Below are positions 35,057 to 44,065 of a stretch of 64,000 bases of DNA, piece after piece. The DNA is from Aliihoeflea sp. 2WW. GTDB lineage: Bacteria > Pseudomonadota > Alphaproteobacteria > Rhizobiales > Rhizobiaceae. The translations under genes were made by a program, and so were the position numbers. The DNA is taken from positions 1 to 64,000 of the forward strand of contig NZ_AYOD01000054.1 in assembly GCF_000497755.1 (NCBI RefSeq), in the 5' to 3' direction. Below the pieces are notes generated by a model. The model saw only the letters and a list, made by a program, of their open reading frames with translations, did not search any database and was not told the origin of the DNA. The stretch's first letter is position 1; each line of letters opens with the position of its first letter.

Positions 35057-37066
35057 TCAGTCGCGTGTGCTGATCGCCCTGATCTTGCGCTCGAACTCGC
35101 CCATGTCGAACGGCTTGGAGATCAGGTCCATATTGTCGCCGAGGAAGCCGGCACGCGTTCGCGCGGCTTCCGCATAGCCGGTCGCGAACAGGATCGGCAG
35201 TTCGGGCAGGTGCCGGCGCACATGGTCGGCAAGCTGGCGCCCATCCATGCCGGGCAGCCCGACATCGGAGACCATCAGGTCGATCTTGCGCCCGCTCTCG
35301 ACGATCTTCAGCGCCGATGGCGCGTCATAGGCTTCGAGCGTCTCGAAGCCCATGTCGTTGAGCGCATCGACGACGAGCATCTGGACGATGGCCTCGTCCT
35401 CGACCACCAGAACCGTCTGCGCCTCGACCTTCAGCGGCGGCGTCGCGCCGTTGCCGGCGTGCCGCCCATCCGCGGCCGTCGCTTCGCCGTCGCACGGCAT
35501 CACGATCTCGATCGCGGTGCCCTTGCCTTCCTGCGAATGAATCTGGGCGAGCCCGCCGAGCTGCTTGGCGAATCCGAACACCATCGACAGGCCGAGCCCG
35601 GTTCCCTGACCGATCGGCTTGGTGGTGAAGAACGGATCGAACGCCTTCTCCTGCACGTCCTTCGACATGCCCGTACCTGTATCGGCAACCGTCAGAACCA
35701 CATAGTCGTCGGCCGCCAATCCGCCCCTCGACGCGACATCGCCGGCGATCCGCCTATTGCGTGTCGAGATCGTCAGCACGCCGCCGTCGGGCATCGCATC
35801 GCGCGCATTGATGGCAAGGTTGAGGATCGCGCTTTCGAGCTGGTTGGCGTCGGTCAGCGCCGGGCATGCGTCGCGGGCAAGGTCGAGATCGAGCCGGATC
35901 GACTCGTCGAGCGTTCGCCGCAGCATGTCCTCGAGCGAAAGAACGAGATCGTTGAGCTGGGTCGACTTGATGTCGAGCGACTGGCGCCGCGAAAAGGCAA
36001 GCATGCGCTGCGTCAGCGCGGCAGCGCGGCCCGCGGAGGTGATGATCCCCTCCAGGTAGCGCTCGATCCCGTCATTGCGGCCCGACGAAAGCCGCCGCTG
36101 AAGGAGTTCCGCGCTGCCCAGAATGCCGGCGAGCATGTTGTTGAAATCATGCGCGATCCCGCCGGTGAGCTGGCCGATCGCTTCCATCTTCTGCGACTGG
36201 CGCAGCGCTTCCTCGCTTTCGCGCAGTTCGGCGGTGCGCTGCGCCACTTCGGCTTCCAGCATCTCGCGCGCGAGCTTGGAATCCGTCACGTCGACCGCGC
36301 AGCCGCTATAGCCGAAGAATCTGCCCGCCGCGTCGTGCCGGGGGATCGCCTCGCAGCGCAGCCAGCGGATTTCGCCGCTCCTCAGCGTGCGGATTTCGGC
36401 GCGAAAGGGCGCGCGCTCGTCGAAAGCGGCACGAAACGCTGCCTCGAACGCGGCAATGTCGTCCGCATGGACGATCGAGCGCCAGCCCTCGCTGACGATG
36501 TTCGCCGCCTCGCCATACTCGGCCGCAAATTTCCGGTTGGCGAACTTGATGCGCCCTTCGGCATCGACCGACCAGATCAGCGCAGGCGCACTGTCGGCGA
36601 GGTTACGGAAGCGGTTTTCGCTTTCGGCCAGCGCGTTGACGGCGCGCGCCCGCTCACGCTTCTCGCGCGCCTCGTCGAGTGCGCGCCGGACCACCATCGG
36701 TATCCGGTCGAGATCCTTCTTGGTGACGTAGTCCGTCGCACCGGCACGCACCGCCTCGGTGGCGAACTGCTCTCCGGCGACGCCCGAGACGAAGATGAAC
36801 GGAACGCCGGGAAACCGGCCCTCCGCCAGCTTGAAGGCCGCCATCCCATCGAAATCGGGCAGCGAATAATCGGCGATGATGAGGTCGTACTCGCCCGCAT
36901 CGAGCGCCGCTTCGAATTCGCGCTTGCGGCTCGCTCCCACGATTTCGACCGGCATGCCGATCTTGCCCAACTGATGCTGGATCAACTCGGCGTCGATATG
37001 ACTGTCTTCCAGGAGAAGAATGCGGATCTGCGCGGCGCCGACGATGTCGGCAAGGAGCTGGTTCAA
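35057..37066 (-). CDS. Hybrid histidine kinase (REC-PAS-HisKA-HATPase-REC)
   Basis: A 669-residue soluble protein. An N-terminal receiver (about residues 14-130, phospho-acceptor Asp66 in [10 protein letters not shown]) is followed by a PAS domain (about 150-262), a HisKA dimerisation helix with the phospho-His in [13 protein letters not shown] (near 303), an ATPase domain with DTGTGM and GTGLGLSMV, and a C-terminal receiver (about 545-660, [13 protein letters not shown]). It starts with TTG one base after the preceding receiver gene. Position after bphP and a receiver suggests it relays or integrates the light signal. Confidence 0.9.
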   Translation of the reverse strand: MNQLLADIVGAAQIRILLLEDSHIDAELIQHQLGKIGMPVEIVGASRKREFEAALDAGEYDLIIADYSLPDFDGMAAFKLAEGRFPGVPFIFVSGVAGEQFATEAVRAGATDYVTKKDLDRIPMVVRRALDEAREKRERARAVNALAESENRFRNLADSAPALIWSVDAEGRIKFANRKFAAEYGEAANIVSEGWRSIVHADDIAAFEAAFRAAFDERAPFRAEIRTLRSGEIRWLRCEAIPRHDAAGRFFGYSGCAVDVTDSKLAREMLEAEVAQRTAELRESEEALRQSQKMEAIGQLTGGIAHDFNNMLAGILGSAELLQRRLSSGRNDGIERYLEGIITSAGRAAALTQRMLAFSRRQSLDIKSTQLNDLVLSLEDMLRRTLDESIRLDLDLARDACPALTDANQLESAILNLAINARDAMPDGGVLTISTRNRRIAGDVASRGGLAADDYVVLTVADTGTGMSKDVQEKAFDPFFTTKPIGQGTGLGLSMVFGFAKQLGGLAQIHSQEGKGTAIEIVMPCDGEATAADGRHAGNGATPPLKVEAQTVLVVEDEAIVQMLVVDALNDMGFETLEAYDAPSALKIVESGRKIDLMVSDVGLPGMDGRQLADHVRRHLPELPILFATGYAEAARTRAGFLGDNMDLISKPFDMGEFERKIRAISTRD

Positions 37067-37067
37067 G

Positions 37068-37511
37068 TCAACGGCCTCCGGGATAGGGCTCGTTGAGAAC
37101 GGCCCATACGAGCCCCAGGTTCCGGATTGCCTCGAAGAAGGCGTTGAAGTCGACGGGCTTGACCACGAACGAGTTGACCCCCTGCTCGTAGGACCGGACC
37201 ACGTCGGTCTCTTCGCGCGAAGAGGTCAGCATGACGATCGGGATGTTGCGGTGGCGCGGATGGCTCTTGACCTTCTCTAGCACCTCGATCCCGTCCACTT
37301 TCGGCAGCTTCAGATCGAGCAGGATGACCGCCGGCTGTTCGCCGTCGCGCGCCGCGTGATCGCCTTCGCAGAAGATATAGTCGAGCGCCTCGACGCCATC
37401 GCGCGCGATGACGATCTCGTTTGCGATGTTCGTCTTGCGCAGTGCGGCGACGGTCAGTTCGATATCGGCCGGATTGTCCTCAACCAGCAGGATCGGTCTC
37501 AAGCTTGCCAC
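37068..37511 (-). CDS. Single-domain response regulator (Rcp1-like) of the phytochrome operon
   Basis: A 147-residue receiver domain with no output domain. The acidic pocket is in ILLVEDNPAD, the phospho-Asp in VILLDLKLPKVDG, Thr/Ser in VMLTSSREE and Lys in VVKPVD. Rcp-type receivers typically partner phytochrome kinases. It overlaps the bphP 3' end by 32 bp, so the two are tightly coupled. Confidence 0.93.
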   Translation of the reverse strand: MASLRPILLVEDNPADIELTVAALRKTNIANEIVIARDGVEALDYIFCEGDHAARDGEQPAVILLDLKLPKVDGIEVLEKVKSHPRHRNIPIVMLTSSREETDVVRSYEQGVNSFVVKPVDFNAFFEAIRNLGLVWAVLNEPYPGGR

Positions 37512-39717
37512 GTTCGTTTTCGCCTCTTCGATCGGGCAGTTCGATTGTGAACATCGCCCCTTTGCCCAGCGTCCCTTCTGCGCTTATCGATCCTCCATGG
37601 CGGTCGACGATGCGTTTCGTCAAGGCCAGCCCGATGCCAGTGCCGTCGAATTCGTCGGAATGGTGCAGCCGCTGGAAGACCTGGAACAACTTGCCCACAT
37701 AGGTCATGTCGAAGCCGACGCCATTGTCCGCGACACTGTAACGCGTCGCCCCGTCCGCATTGCGGCTGCCGGCGATGGTGATGATCGCCGGGTCGCTGTC
37801 GCGCGAATATTTCACCGCGTTCTCGACAAGGTTGAACATCGCCTGACGCACCAGCGACGGGTCGCCCCATGCGACCGGGAGGTCCTCCTCGACCTTCCAT
37901 TCGATCCGCCGTCCTTCCATTTCGTGCGAAAGGCCGCGCTGGATTTCCTCGACCACTTTGTTCATGTCGATGCGCGACATCTTGAGGCCGGTGCGTCCGA
38001 GCTGGGAAAACTGCAGAAGATCGTCGACAAGCTGTCCCGCCGTCACCGCCGCCTGCGAAATGCCTTCGATATAGTGCCGCGACAGATCCTTCAGCGAAGG
38101 CTCTTCCTCCTTCAGAAGCTGCGCATAGCCGGCAATGTGCCGGAACGGCGCGCGCAGATCGTGGCTGATGGAGTAGGAAAACGCTTCCAGTTCCTTGTTT
38201 GAGCGCTGCAGTTCCTCCGTCATCTCCGCCCGCTCCTCGGCGCGCTGAAGAACGAGATCGACCACCGACTGGCGAAAATCCTCGGCGCTGTGGAGCTCCG
38301 CGCGCGACCACGGCACGGCGCGGCCCCGCACCGTCTCCTTCCAAATCTCGAACGATGTGCGCGGACTGATCCGCATCGCGCGGTCGTCGACGGTCTTGGC
38401 CGGCTCGCCGCCCCACTTGACCGTATGCTTGAGTTCCGGCCGGAACCACATGATGAAGCTCGCATGGCGCTGGGAGATCGGCACCGCGACCACCCCGCTC
38501 GCGACATCGGCGATCGTCCTGCCCGCAGACCAGTGCTTGCCAAGTTCGCGCGTGGCGAAAACCCGATCGACATCCATTCCCTGCAGCCAGCGCGCCAGGT
38601 CCTTGATCCGGTCGGAAGGTGGCACCTGTCCGGTGGTCAGCACCATGCCCTCGGTGATCACCGCCGCGCCCTCGGCATTGGTCAGTTTCAGCCATTGCTG
38701 CGAACGCGCAACGAGCCCTTCCTGAAAGACCGGCGTGCGCGCCAGATGCGAGACGAGTTCCGTTTCCACCCGCTTCAGCGCCAGCCGATCCGCACTCTCG
38801 CGGCGCCGTTCGTGGAAGGCGATCTGGTGTCCGACGATGCGCCCCAGGAATTCGCAGGCCGCCCGGATGCGGGCATCGACCTCCATCGGGTTCCGGTTGT
38901 GGCAGGAGATCAGCCCCCACAGCGCGCCATCGACCACGAGCGAAATCGACATGGACGCGCCGGTCCCCATATTGCGCATATATTCCAGATGGATCGGCGA
39001 GACGCTGCGCAACGCGGCATCCGAAAGGTCGAGCCGAGCGCCGTCCACCGGCGAGGTCGCCGGTTCGATCGGCACCGGCTCGTAGCTGGAACTGGGGATC
39101 AGCCGCAGCCGGTTGAGCAGATAAAGCTCCCGCGCCTGGGCGGGAATGTCGGTCGCCGGAAAGCGCAGGTCGAGATAGGACGGCAACACGCCGTCGCCAT
39201 CCTCCGCGATCACGGTCCCGTTCCAGTCCGCATCGAAGCGATAGATCATCACCCGGTTGAACCCGGTCAGGTCACGAACCTCCCGCGCCGCCTCGGCAAG
39301 GACATTGTCGATGTCCTGGCTGCTTTCGATGCGGTCGACGAAGCGCTGCATCCTTGGATAGGGATTGGAGGCGAGGATATCCGGATCGGTTTCCTCGAAC
39401 TCGACGATCACGCCCTGCGCCGTGCCATGCGCGGAAACCAGCAGGCACTTGCCGCCGATCTCGATGGGCTTCAGGAACGGGTCCCCGGCCGCGTTCGCCC
39501 GCAAGGCGGTCAGCGCCGCGGCCAGCGGTCCGCTGTCGAGCGTCGCGCCCGCCTTCGCGTCGAAGCCTAGAAATTCGGGAGCGTTCGCGCTTGCCTGCAA
39601 GATGGTGGCCAGACCCGCGTCGAGCACGATCAGCGCTCCATGTGGCTGAATCCCGCCGGGGATGCGGATCGGCTCCTGCGCGCACAGATCGAGGTCGGTC
39701 GGGACTTTGACGTTCAT
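37480..39717 (-). CDS. bphP: Bacteriophytochrome histidine kinase
   Basis: A 745-residue red/far-red photoreceptor with PAS-GAF-PHY and histidine kinase modules. Cys12 in DLCAQEPIRIPGGIQPHGAL is the expected biliverdin attachment site of bacteriophytochromes. The GAF shows DLRFPATDIPAQARELYLLN and the PHY tongue shows the PRxSF motif (PRTSFEIW). The HisKA phospho-His is in SYSISHDLRAPF and the ATPase has the NLVENAVKYS and GTGIGLALTKRIV boxes. The ATG at 39717 places the Cys near the N-terminus; a GTG at 39750 is possible. It follows bphO by 37 bp. Confidence 0.95.
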   Translation of the reverse strand: MNVKVPTDLDLCAQEPIRIPGGIQPHGALIVLDAGLATILQASANAPEFLGFDAKAGATLDSGPLAAALTALRANAAGDPFLKPIEIGGKCLLVSAHGTAQGVIVEFEETDPDILASNPYPRMQRFVDRIESSQDIDNVLAEAAREVRDLTGFNRVMIYRFDADWNGTVIAEDGDGVLPSYLDLRFPATDIPAQARELYLLNRLRLIPSSSYEPVPIEPATSPVDGARLDLSDAALRSVSPIHLEYMRNMGTGASMSISLVVDGALWGLISCHNRNPMEVDARIRAACEFLGRIVGHQIAFHERRRESADRLALKRVETELVSHLARTPVFQEGLVARSQQWLKLTNAEGAAVITEGMVLTTGQVPPSDRIKDLARWLQGMDVDRVFATRELGKHWSAGRTIADVASGVVAVPISQRHASFIMWFRPELKHTVKWGGEPAKTVDDRAMRISPRTSFEIWKETVRGRAVPWSRAELHSAEDFRQSVVDLVLQRAEERAEMTEELQRSNKELEAFSYSISHDLRAPFRHIAGYAQLLKEEEPSLKDLSRHYIEGISQAAVTAGQLVDDLLQFSQLGRTGLKMSRIDMNKVVEEIQRGLSHEMEGRRIEWKVEEDLPVAWGDPSLVRQAMFNLVENAVKYSRDSDPAIITIAGSRNADGATRYSVADNGVGFDMTYVGKLFQVFQRLHHSDEFDGTGIGLALTKRIVDRHGGSISAEGTLGKGAMFTIELPDRRGENERGKLETDPAG

Positions 39718-39754
39718 GCGCGGGGTGTGCTCCAGATGTGCGTTCGGCACCGTT

Positions 39755-40363
39755 TCACGATTGGTTGGGGGCGGCAATGCGATTCGCGTTTTCGACAGAC
39801 CCAACGGCTTCGACCGCAGGGCGTTGCATGGCGCCGAGGATTCGGCCGGCGGCTCGCCCATAAAGCGTGAACGCCATGCAGGCGCCATCCGCCAGTCCGT
39901 CCCGCGTCGCATTGTCGTCGGGCAGGCGCTCGAGCTGGCTCAGAAAATCCTGCCACAAGGGCAGCCCGGCCCCATGCAGCAGAAACGCATTGCGCCCCTC
40001 CTGCCCTGCCGCCTGCCGCGCCAGCAACCTGCCCCCGAGCCGCGACCCCTCCAGCACGTAGAGCACGCCCATCTGCGCTTCGGTGCTTTCGATCGGCCCC
40101 GGCGTCTCGCTGTACTCATGCTTGATGCCGCACGCGCGCAGATCGGCTTTCAGCGCTTCGCTGCGCCGATGGCGCGGCCAGGCCGCAAAGCGCGACGCGA
40201 TACCGCCCGCCTCGAGCGCGGCCTCCAGCGGCAGGAGCGCGGCCGCATGAATGCGCAGGAAAGCCGCGTAGTCGTCAGCCTCGCCAAGGTCGAGTTGCGA
40301 GATCGCCGTGTCGAGTTCGTGATGAAGGTCGCGCGTCGCCTCGCGCAGGAAGAATCGATGCAA
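39755..40363 (-). CDS. bphO: Heme oxygenase (BphO), biliverdin supply for the phytochrome
   Basis: A 202-residue heme oxygenase-like protein that opens heme to give biliverdin. The proximal-His region is LREATRDLHHELD at residues 6-18 and the distal helix text is YVLEGSRLGGRLLAR near residue 103. It starts with TTG at 40363 with a weak Shine-Dalgarno site. It is directly upstream of bphP on the same strand, the usual bphO-bphP order. Confidence 0.93.
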   Translation of the reverse strand: MHRFFLREATRDLHHELDTAISQLDLGEADDYAAFLRIHAAALLPLEAALEAGGIASRFAAWPRHRRSEALKADLRACGIKHEYSETPGPIESTEAQMGVLYVLEGSRLGGRLLARQAAGQEGRNAFLLHGAGLPLWQDFLSQLERLPDDNATRDGLADGACMAFTLYGRAAGRILGAMQRPAVEAVGSVENANRIAAPNQS

Positions 40364-40553
40364 GTGGAGCCGCCCGTCTGTCTCTTGTCGCGGCGACCCT
40401 ATGCGCTCCGGCGACGAATGCGAAGCGCAACCCGCTTAATTAGCAGGAACCAAAATGCACGATCGCACATTGTTGCAGCGCGAAAAGGGACATCGCATCC
40501 GCCGCCAAGACTGATCCGCCGGCGGATTGCCCATAGTTTGAGAGGAAATATCC

Positions 40554-40790
40554 ATGTCTGATCGTGGACCGACGATTATCAATACGGGTCGTGGCGGCGG
40601 TGGCGGTGGTGGCGGCTGGGCCGTTGCGCTCGTGCTCGCCATCGTCGTCATCATCGGCGGCGTGTGGCTGCTCGGCGGCTTCGGCGGCGGCGGCGGTGCC
40701 GACGACGTAAACGTGACCATCGACACGCCCAATGTCGATGTGCCGGACGTGGACGTTCCGGACGTGGACGTGACGACCGACGGCGACTGA
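40554..40790 (+). CDS. Small Gly-rich single-helix membrane protein with DVPDVDV repeats
   Basis: A 78-residue protein. It has a short polar head, a run of eight Gly, one membrane helix (WAVALVLAIVVIIGGVWLLG, residues about 22-41), a second Gly run and an acidic tail of VDVPDVDVPDVDVTTD repeats. AGAGGAAAT precedes the ATG and an intrinsic terminator follows, so it is probably a real monocistronic gene. No function is recognised; similar small envelope proteins occur in rhizobia. Confidence 0.75.
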   Translation: MSDRGPTIINTGRGGGGGGGGWAVALVLAIVVIIGGVWLLGGFGGGGGADDVNVTIDTPNVDVPDVDVPDVDVTTDGD

Positions 40791-40813
40791 TCACTGTCAA
40801 ATGATTGAACGAA

Positions 40814-40844
40814 ACACCCGCCGGTTCAGCCGGCGGGTGTTTTT
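40814..40844 (+). terminator. Rho-independent terminator after the 78-residue protein gene
   Basis: An 11-bp perfect stem ACACCCGCCGG / CCGGCGGGTGT with a TTCAG loop, followed by TTTT. Confidence 0.92.
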
Positions 40845-40938
40845 CCATGTGACGGGGGCCGGGCTATAAAAAATCTAGTGGCGTTTCGCGATCCGATGCG
40901 CCATTGCTCGCTCAGGGACTCTGGGCGAAAACGTTTGA

Positions 40939-42429
40939 ATGCCGATTGCAAATAAAAACTTCGTCAGGTCGACTGCGATCCTGCTGCTTATCGGCATGCT
41001 CGCACTGGTGGCGATCGTCGGCACGTCGATCTGGCTCGTCGAGCAGACGCAGCACCATTTCGACGAGGTGATCGAGGCCCGCCAGGCGCGGTCCGCGACG
41101 GTCGACCTGCGCAGCGCGCTTCAGGACATCGAGACCAGCCAGCGCGGTTACATCCTGACGCAGGAAGAGCGCTATCTCGAACCCTACCAGGCCGCGCGCG
41201 GAACGGTGATGGAGCGCTACGAGCGGCTGCGCACCATTCTCCTGCCCTATCCGCAGGCCACCGAGCCGATGGAACGTCTGCTCGAGGGCATCAATCTCAA
41301 GGTCGCCGAGATCGACGAGACGATCGACCTCGTGCGCCAGGGCAACGTCGCGGCCGCCGTGGAGATCGTGCGGACGGATCGCGGCAAGCAGATCATGGAC
41401 GAGGCGCGCGAGCTCTTCACCGCTATCATCCGCGCCGCCGACGAGCGGCTCGACACCGGCGCCGAGCGGCAGCGCGAGACGGCGAATTGGCTGCGCCTGA
41501 CGACGCTTCTCGGCGCGCTCGTCATCCTCGCGGTGGTCGGAACGGCCGTCTGGATGGCGCTTCGCTACACCCGCGAACTCCTCGATGCACGCGAGGAAGT
41601 CAAGGAACTCAATGCCGGCCTCGAGCAGCGCATCGCCGAGCGCACCGAGGATCTCGTCCGCGCCAACGAGGAAGTGCAGCGCTTCGCCTACATCGTGACT
41701 CACGACCTGCGCGCGCCGCTCGTCAACATCATGGGCTTCACCAGCGAGCTCGACTCGACCATGAAGACGATCCAGACCTACGTCCTGGCCGATGGCGACC
41801 CGCTTTCCGAACAGGAGATCACCGATGCACGCCTCGCCGCATCGGAAGACCTGCCCGAGGCGATCGGCTTCATCCGCTCGTCCACGCGCAAGATGGATGC
41901 ACTGATCAACGCGATCCTCAAGATTTCGCGCGACGGGCGCCGTCCCCTGAAGCCGGAGCGCATCGACTTGAAGGAACTGATCGAGGCCAACGCCAACACG
42001 ATGCAGCATCAGGTCGCCGACAGCGAAGGGCGCATCGACGTCGATGTCGCGGTCCCCCCGATCCTGTCCGACCGCCTGTCGCTGGAGCAGATCATCGGCA
42101 ATCTCCTGGACAATGCGGTGAAGTACCGCGCGCCCGATCGCCCGATCGAGATCGACGTCTCCGCCCGCAAGATGAACGGTCGCCAGATCGTCATCGACGT
42201 CAAGGACAATGGCCGCGGCATCGCCGAGCAGGATCACCAGCGCGTCTTCGATCTTTTCCGCCGTTCCGGCACGCAGGACAAGCCCGGCGAAGGCATCGGC
42301 CTCGCCCATGTTCGCACGCTGGTTCGGAACCTTGGCGGCGATATCACCCTTGAGTCCGAGTTCGGACGCGGAACCACGTTCCGGGTGACGCTGCCCGAAA
42401 AACTTCCCACGGTTCAAAGGAGTGCATGA
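40939..42429 (+). CDS. CHASE3-domain sensor histidine kinase
   Basis: A 496-residue membrane kinase. An N-terminal helix (about 10-34) and a second one (about 190-212) flank a periplasmic CHASE3 domain (with the ETSQRGYILTQEERYLEPY segment). A coiled coil (REEVKELNAGLEQRIAERTE) is followed by HisKA (phospho-His in YIVTHDLRAPLVN near 255) and a HATPase domain (NLLDNAVKYR, DNGRGI, GEGIGLAHV). It is translationally linked to the receiver at 42431. The ligand is unknown. Confidence 0.92.
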   Translation: MPIANKNFVRSTAILLLIGMLALVAIVGTSIWLVEQTQHHFDEVIEARQARSATVDLRSALQDIETSQRGYILTQEERYLEPYQAARGTVMERYERLRTILLPYPQATEPMERLLEGINLKVAEIDETIDLVRQGNVAAAVEIVRTDRGKQIMDEARELFTAIIRAADERLDTGAERQRETANWLRLTTLLGALVILAVVGTAVWMALRYTRELLDAREEVKELNAGLEQRIAERTEDLVRANEEVQRFAYIVTHDLRAPLVNIMGFTSELDSTMKTIQTYVLADGDPLSEQEITDARLAASEDLPEAIGFIRSSTRKMDALINAILKISRDGRRPLKPERIDLKELIEANANTMQHQVADSEGRIDVDVAVPPILSDRLSLEQIIGNLLDNAVKYRAPDRPIEIDVSARKMNGRQIVIDVKDNGRGIAEQDHQRVFDLFRRSGTQDKPGEGIGLAHVRTLVRNLGGDITLESEFGRGTTFRVTLPEKLPTVQRSA

Positions 42430-42430
42430 G

Positions 42431-42874
42431 TTGACCGACGGACAGCCAGTGACGATCATCATGATCGAGGACGACGAGGGCCATGCGCGCCTGATCGAGA
42501 AGAACATCCGCCGCGCCGGCGTCAGCAACCAGATCATCCCGTTCACCGACGGCACGTCCGCGCTTTCCTATCTCTTCGGCGCCGACGGTTCGGGCGAGGA
42601 CAGCGCACGCCGCCAGCTCCTGATTTTACTCGACTTGAATCTGCCGGACATGACCGGCGTCGACATCCTCGAGAAGATCAAGAACAACGTCCACACCAAG
42701 CGCTCGCCCGTCGTCGTCCTCACCACCACGGACGACCAGCGCGAAATCCAGCGCTGCTACGATCTGGGCGCCAACGTCTACATCACCAAGCCGGTCGACT
42801 ATGACGGTTTCGCCAATGCGATCCGCCAGCTCGGTCTGTTCTTCTCGGTGATGCAGGTCCCCGAGACCGCTTGA
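42431..42874 (+). CDS. Single-domain response regulator
   Basis: A 147-residue receiver (IIMIEDDEGHAR, phospho-Asp in LLILLDLNLPDMTG, VVVLTTTDD, YITKPVDYD). A GTG at 42422 lies on the AAAGGAG Shine-Dalgarno site itself, so the TTG at 42431, eight bases after it, is the better start. No output domain. It probably accepts phosphate from the CHASE3 kinase upstream. Confidence 0.9.
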   Translation: MTDGQPVTIIMIEDDEGHARLIEKNIRRAGVSNQIIPFTDGTSALSYLFGADGSGEDSARRQLLILLDLNLPDMTGVDILEKIKNNVHTKRSPVVVLTTTDDQREIQRCYDLGANVYITKPVDYDGFANAIRQLGLFFSVMQVPETA

Positions 42875-42879
42875 AGCCG

Positions 42880-43932
42880 ATGACCGATCCCGTCCGCGTC
42901 CTTTATGTCGACGACGACCCTGCCCTTGCGCGCCTTGTTCAAAAGCGCCTCGAGCGCCAGGGCTTCGTCGTCGAGCATTCGGGCGACATCGCCGATGGCC
43001 TGACGCGCGTCGACGCGCAGACATTCGACGTCGTGGTGCTGGATCATTATCTGGCGTCGGGGACTGGGCTCGACATGCTGGCCGCTCTCAAGAAGCGTAC
43101 GGTCGCGCCGCCGGTCGTCTACGTGACCGGCTCCTCCGAAGCGACCGTCGCCGTCGAGGCGCTGAAGGCGGGCGCCGCCGACTACGTCCTGAAGAGCGTC
43201 GGCGACGAATTCTTCGTCCTCCTGTCGAGCGCGATCGACCAGTCGATCGAAAAGGCCAGGCTGCAGCGGGAGAAGGAGAACGCCGAAAAGGAGGTTCGCG
43301 ACGCGCGCGACCGGGCGGTCATCCTGCTCGCCGAAGTCAATCACCGCGTCGCCAATTCGCTTGCGCTCGTCGCCGCCCTCGTGCGCATGCAGACCTCCGC
43401 CGTCTCCGAGCCGAAGGCCAAGGATGCGCTGGCCGAGACCCAGGCGCGCATATCGGCCATCGCCGGCCTCCATCGCCGGCTCTACACGTCCGATGACGTG
43501 ACCATGGTCGACCTCGATGCCTATATCTCGACCCTGATCGCCGAACTCGACACCTCGATGAAGGCCGCCGGCCACGCCTCGCGTATCCGCGCCGATCTGG
43601 AGCCCCTGACCGTTCCCACCGACAAGGCCGTCTCGATCGGCATGATCGTCACCGAACTGGTCACCAACGCCTACAAATACGCATATCCCGGCGACGCCGA
43701 AGGCGAAGTGCGCGTCTACATCCGCCGCGCCGGCGACGATTCGGCGATCCTGCGCGTGGAAGACGATGGCATCGGCTGGAACGGTGAAGGTCAGCCCAAG
43801 GGAACGGGGCTAGGCTCGCGCATCGTCAAGGCGATGGCGACCAGCCTCAACACCTCAATCGTCTATGGCGACGGCATCGGCGGCACGCGCCTGACGATGG
43901 ACCTGCCGATCGGCCGCCCCTCCCAGCACTGA
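42880..43932 (+). CDS. Receiver-HisKA_2 histidine kinase
   Basis: A 350-residue soluble protein. An N-terminal receiver (VLYVDDDPALAR, phospho-Asp in VVVLDHYLASGTG) is joined by a coiled coil to a HisKA_2/HWE-type kinase with phospho-His in LLAEVNHRVANSLALVAALV and an ATPase with ELVTNAYKYAY and GTGLGSRIV. ATG at 42880 is preferred; a TTG at 42871 overlaps the upstream stop. In alphaproteobacteria such kinases often feed the general stress response, but no PhyR, NepR or EcfG gene is visible here. Confidence 0.9.
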   Translation: MTDPVRVLYVDDDPALARLVQKRLERQGFVVEHSGDIADGLTRVDAQTFDVVVLDHYLASGTGLDMLAALKKRTVAPPVVYVTGSSEATVAVEALKAGAADYVLKSVGDEFFVLLSSAIDQSIEKARLQREKENAEKEVRDARDRAVILLAEVNHRVANSLALVAALVRMQTSAVSEPKAKDALAETQARISAIAGLHRRLYTSDDVTMVDLDAYISTLIAELDTSMKAAGHASRIRADLEPLTVPTDKAVSIGMIVTELVTNAYKYAYPGDAEGEVRVYIRRAGDDSAILRVEDDGIGWNGEGQPKGTGLGSRIVKAMATSLNTSIVYGDGIGGTRLTMDLPIGRPSQH

Positions 43933-44015
43933 ACGCTGCGCCCCAAATCTTGGTCTGGATGAGCCGAAAACGGTTGGGTCCGAGAACCGGAGCGGAATGT
44001 ACTTTTGGGTACATG

Positions 44016-44061
44016 AGCACCGGAAGCGCAGGAACCTGCCGTTTGCAGGCCATCCAGGCCG
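44016..44061. repeat. Dispersed 46-bp repeat, copy 1
   Basis: AGCACCGGAAGCGCAG-AA-CTGCC-TTTGCAGGCC-CAGGCCG is shared with 59513-59558 with only a few differences. It lies in the convergent gap between the HisKA_2 kinase and the topoisomerase gene. Function unknown; it contains a short TGCCGTTTGCAGGC hairpin-like core. Confidence 0.7.
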
Positions 44062-44065
44062 AGAT

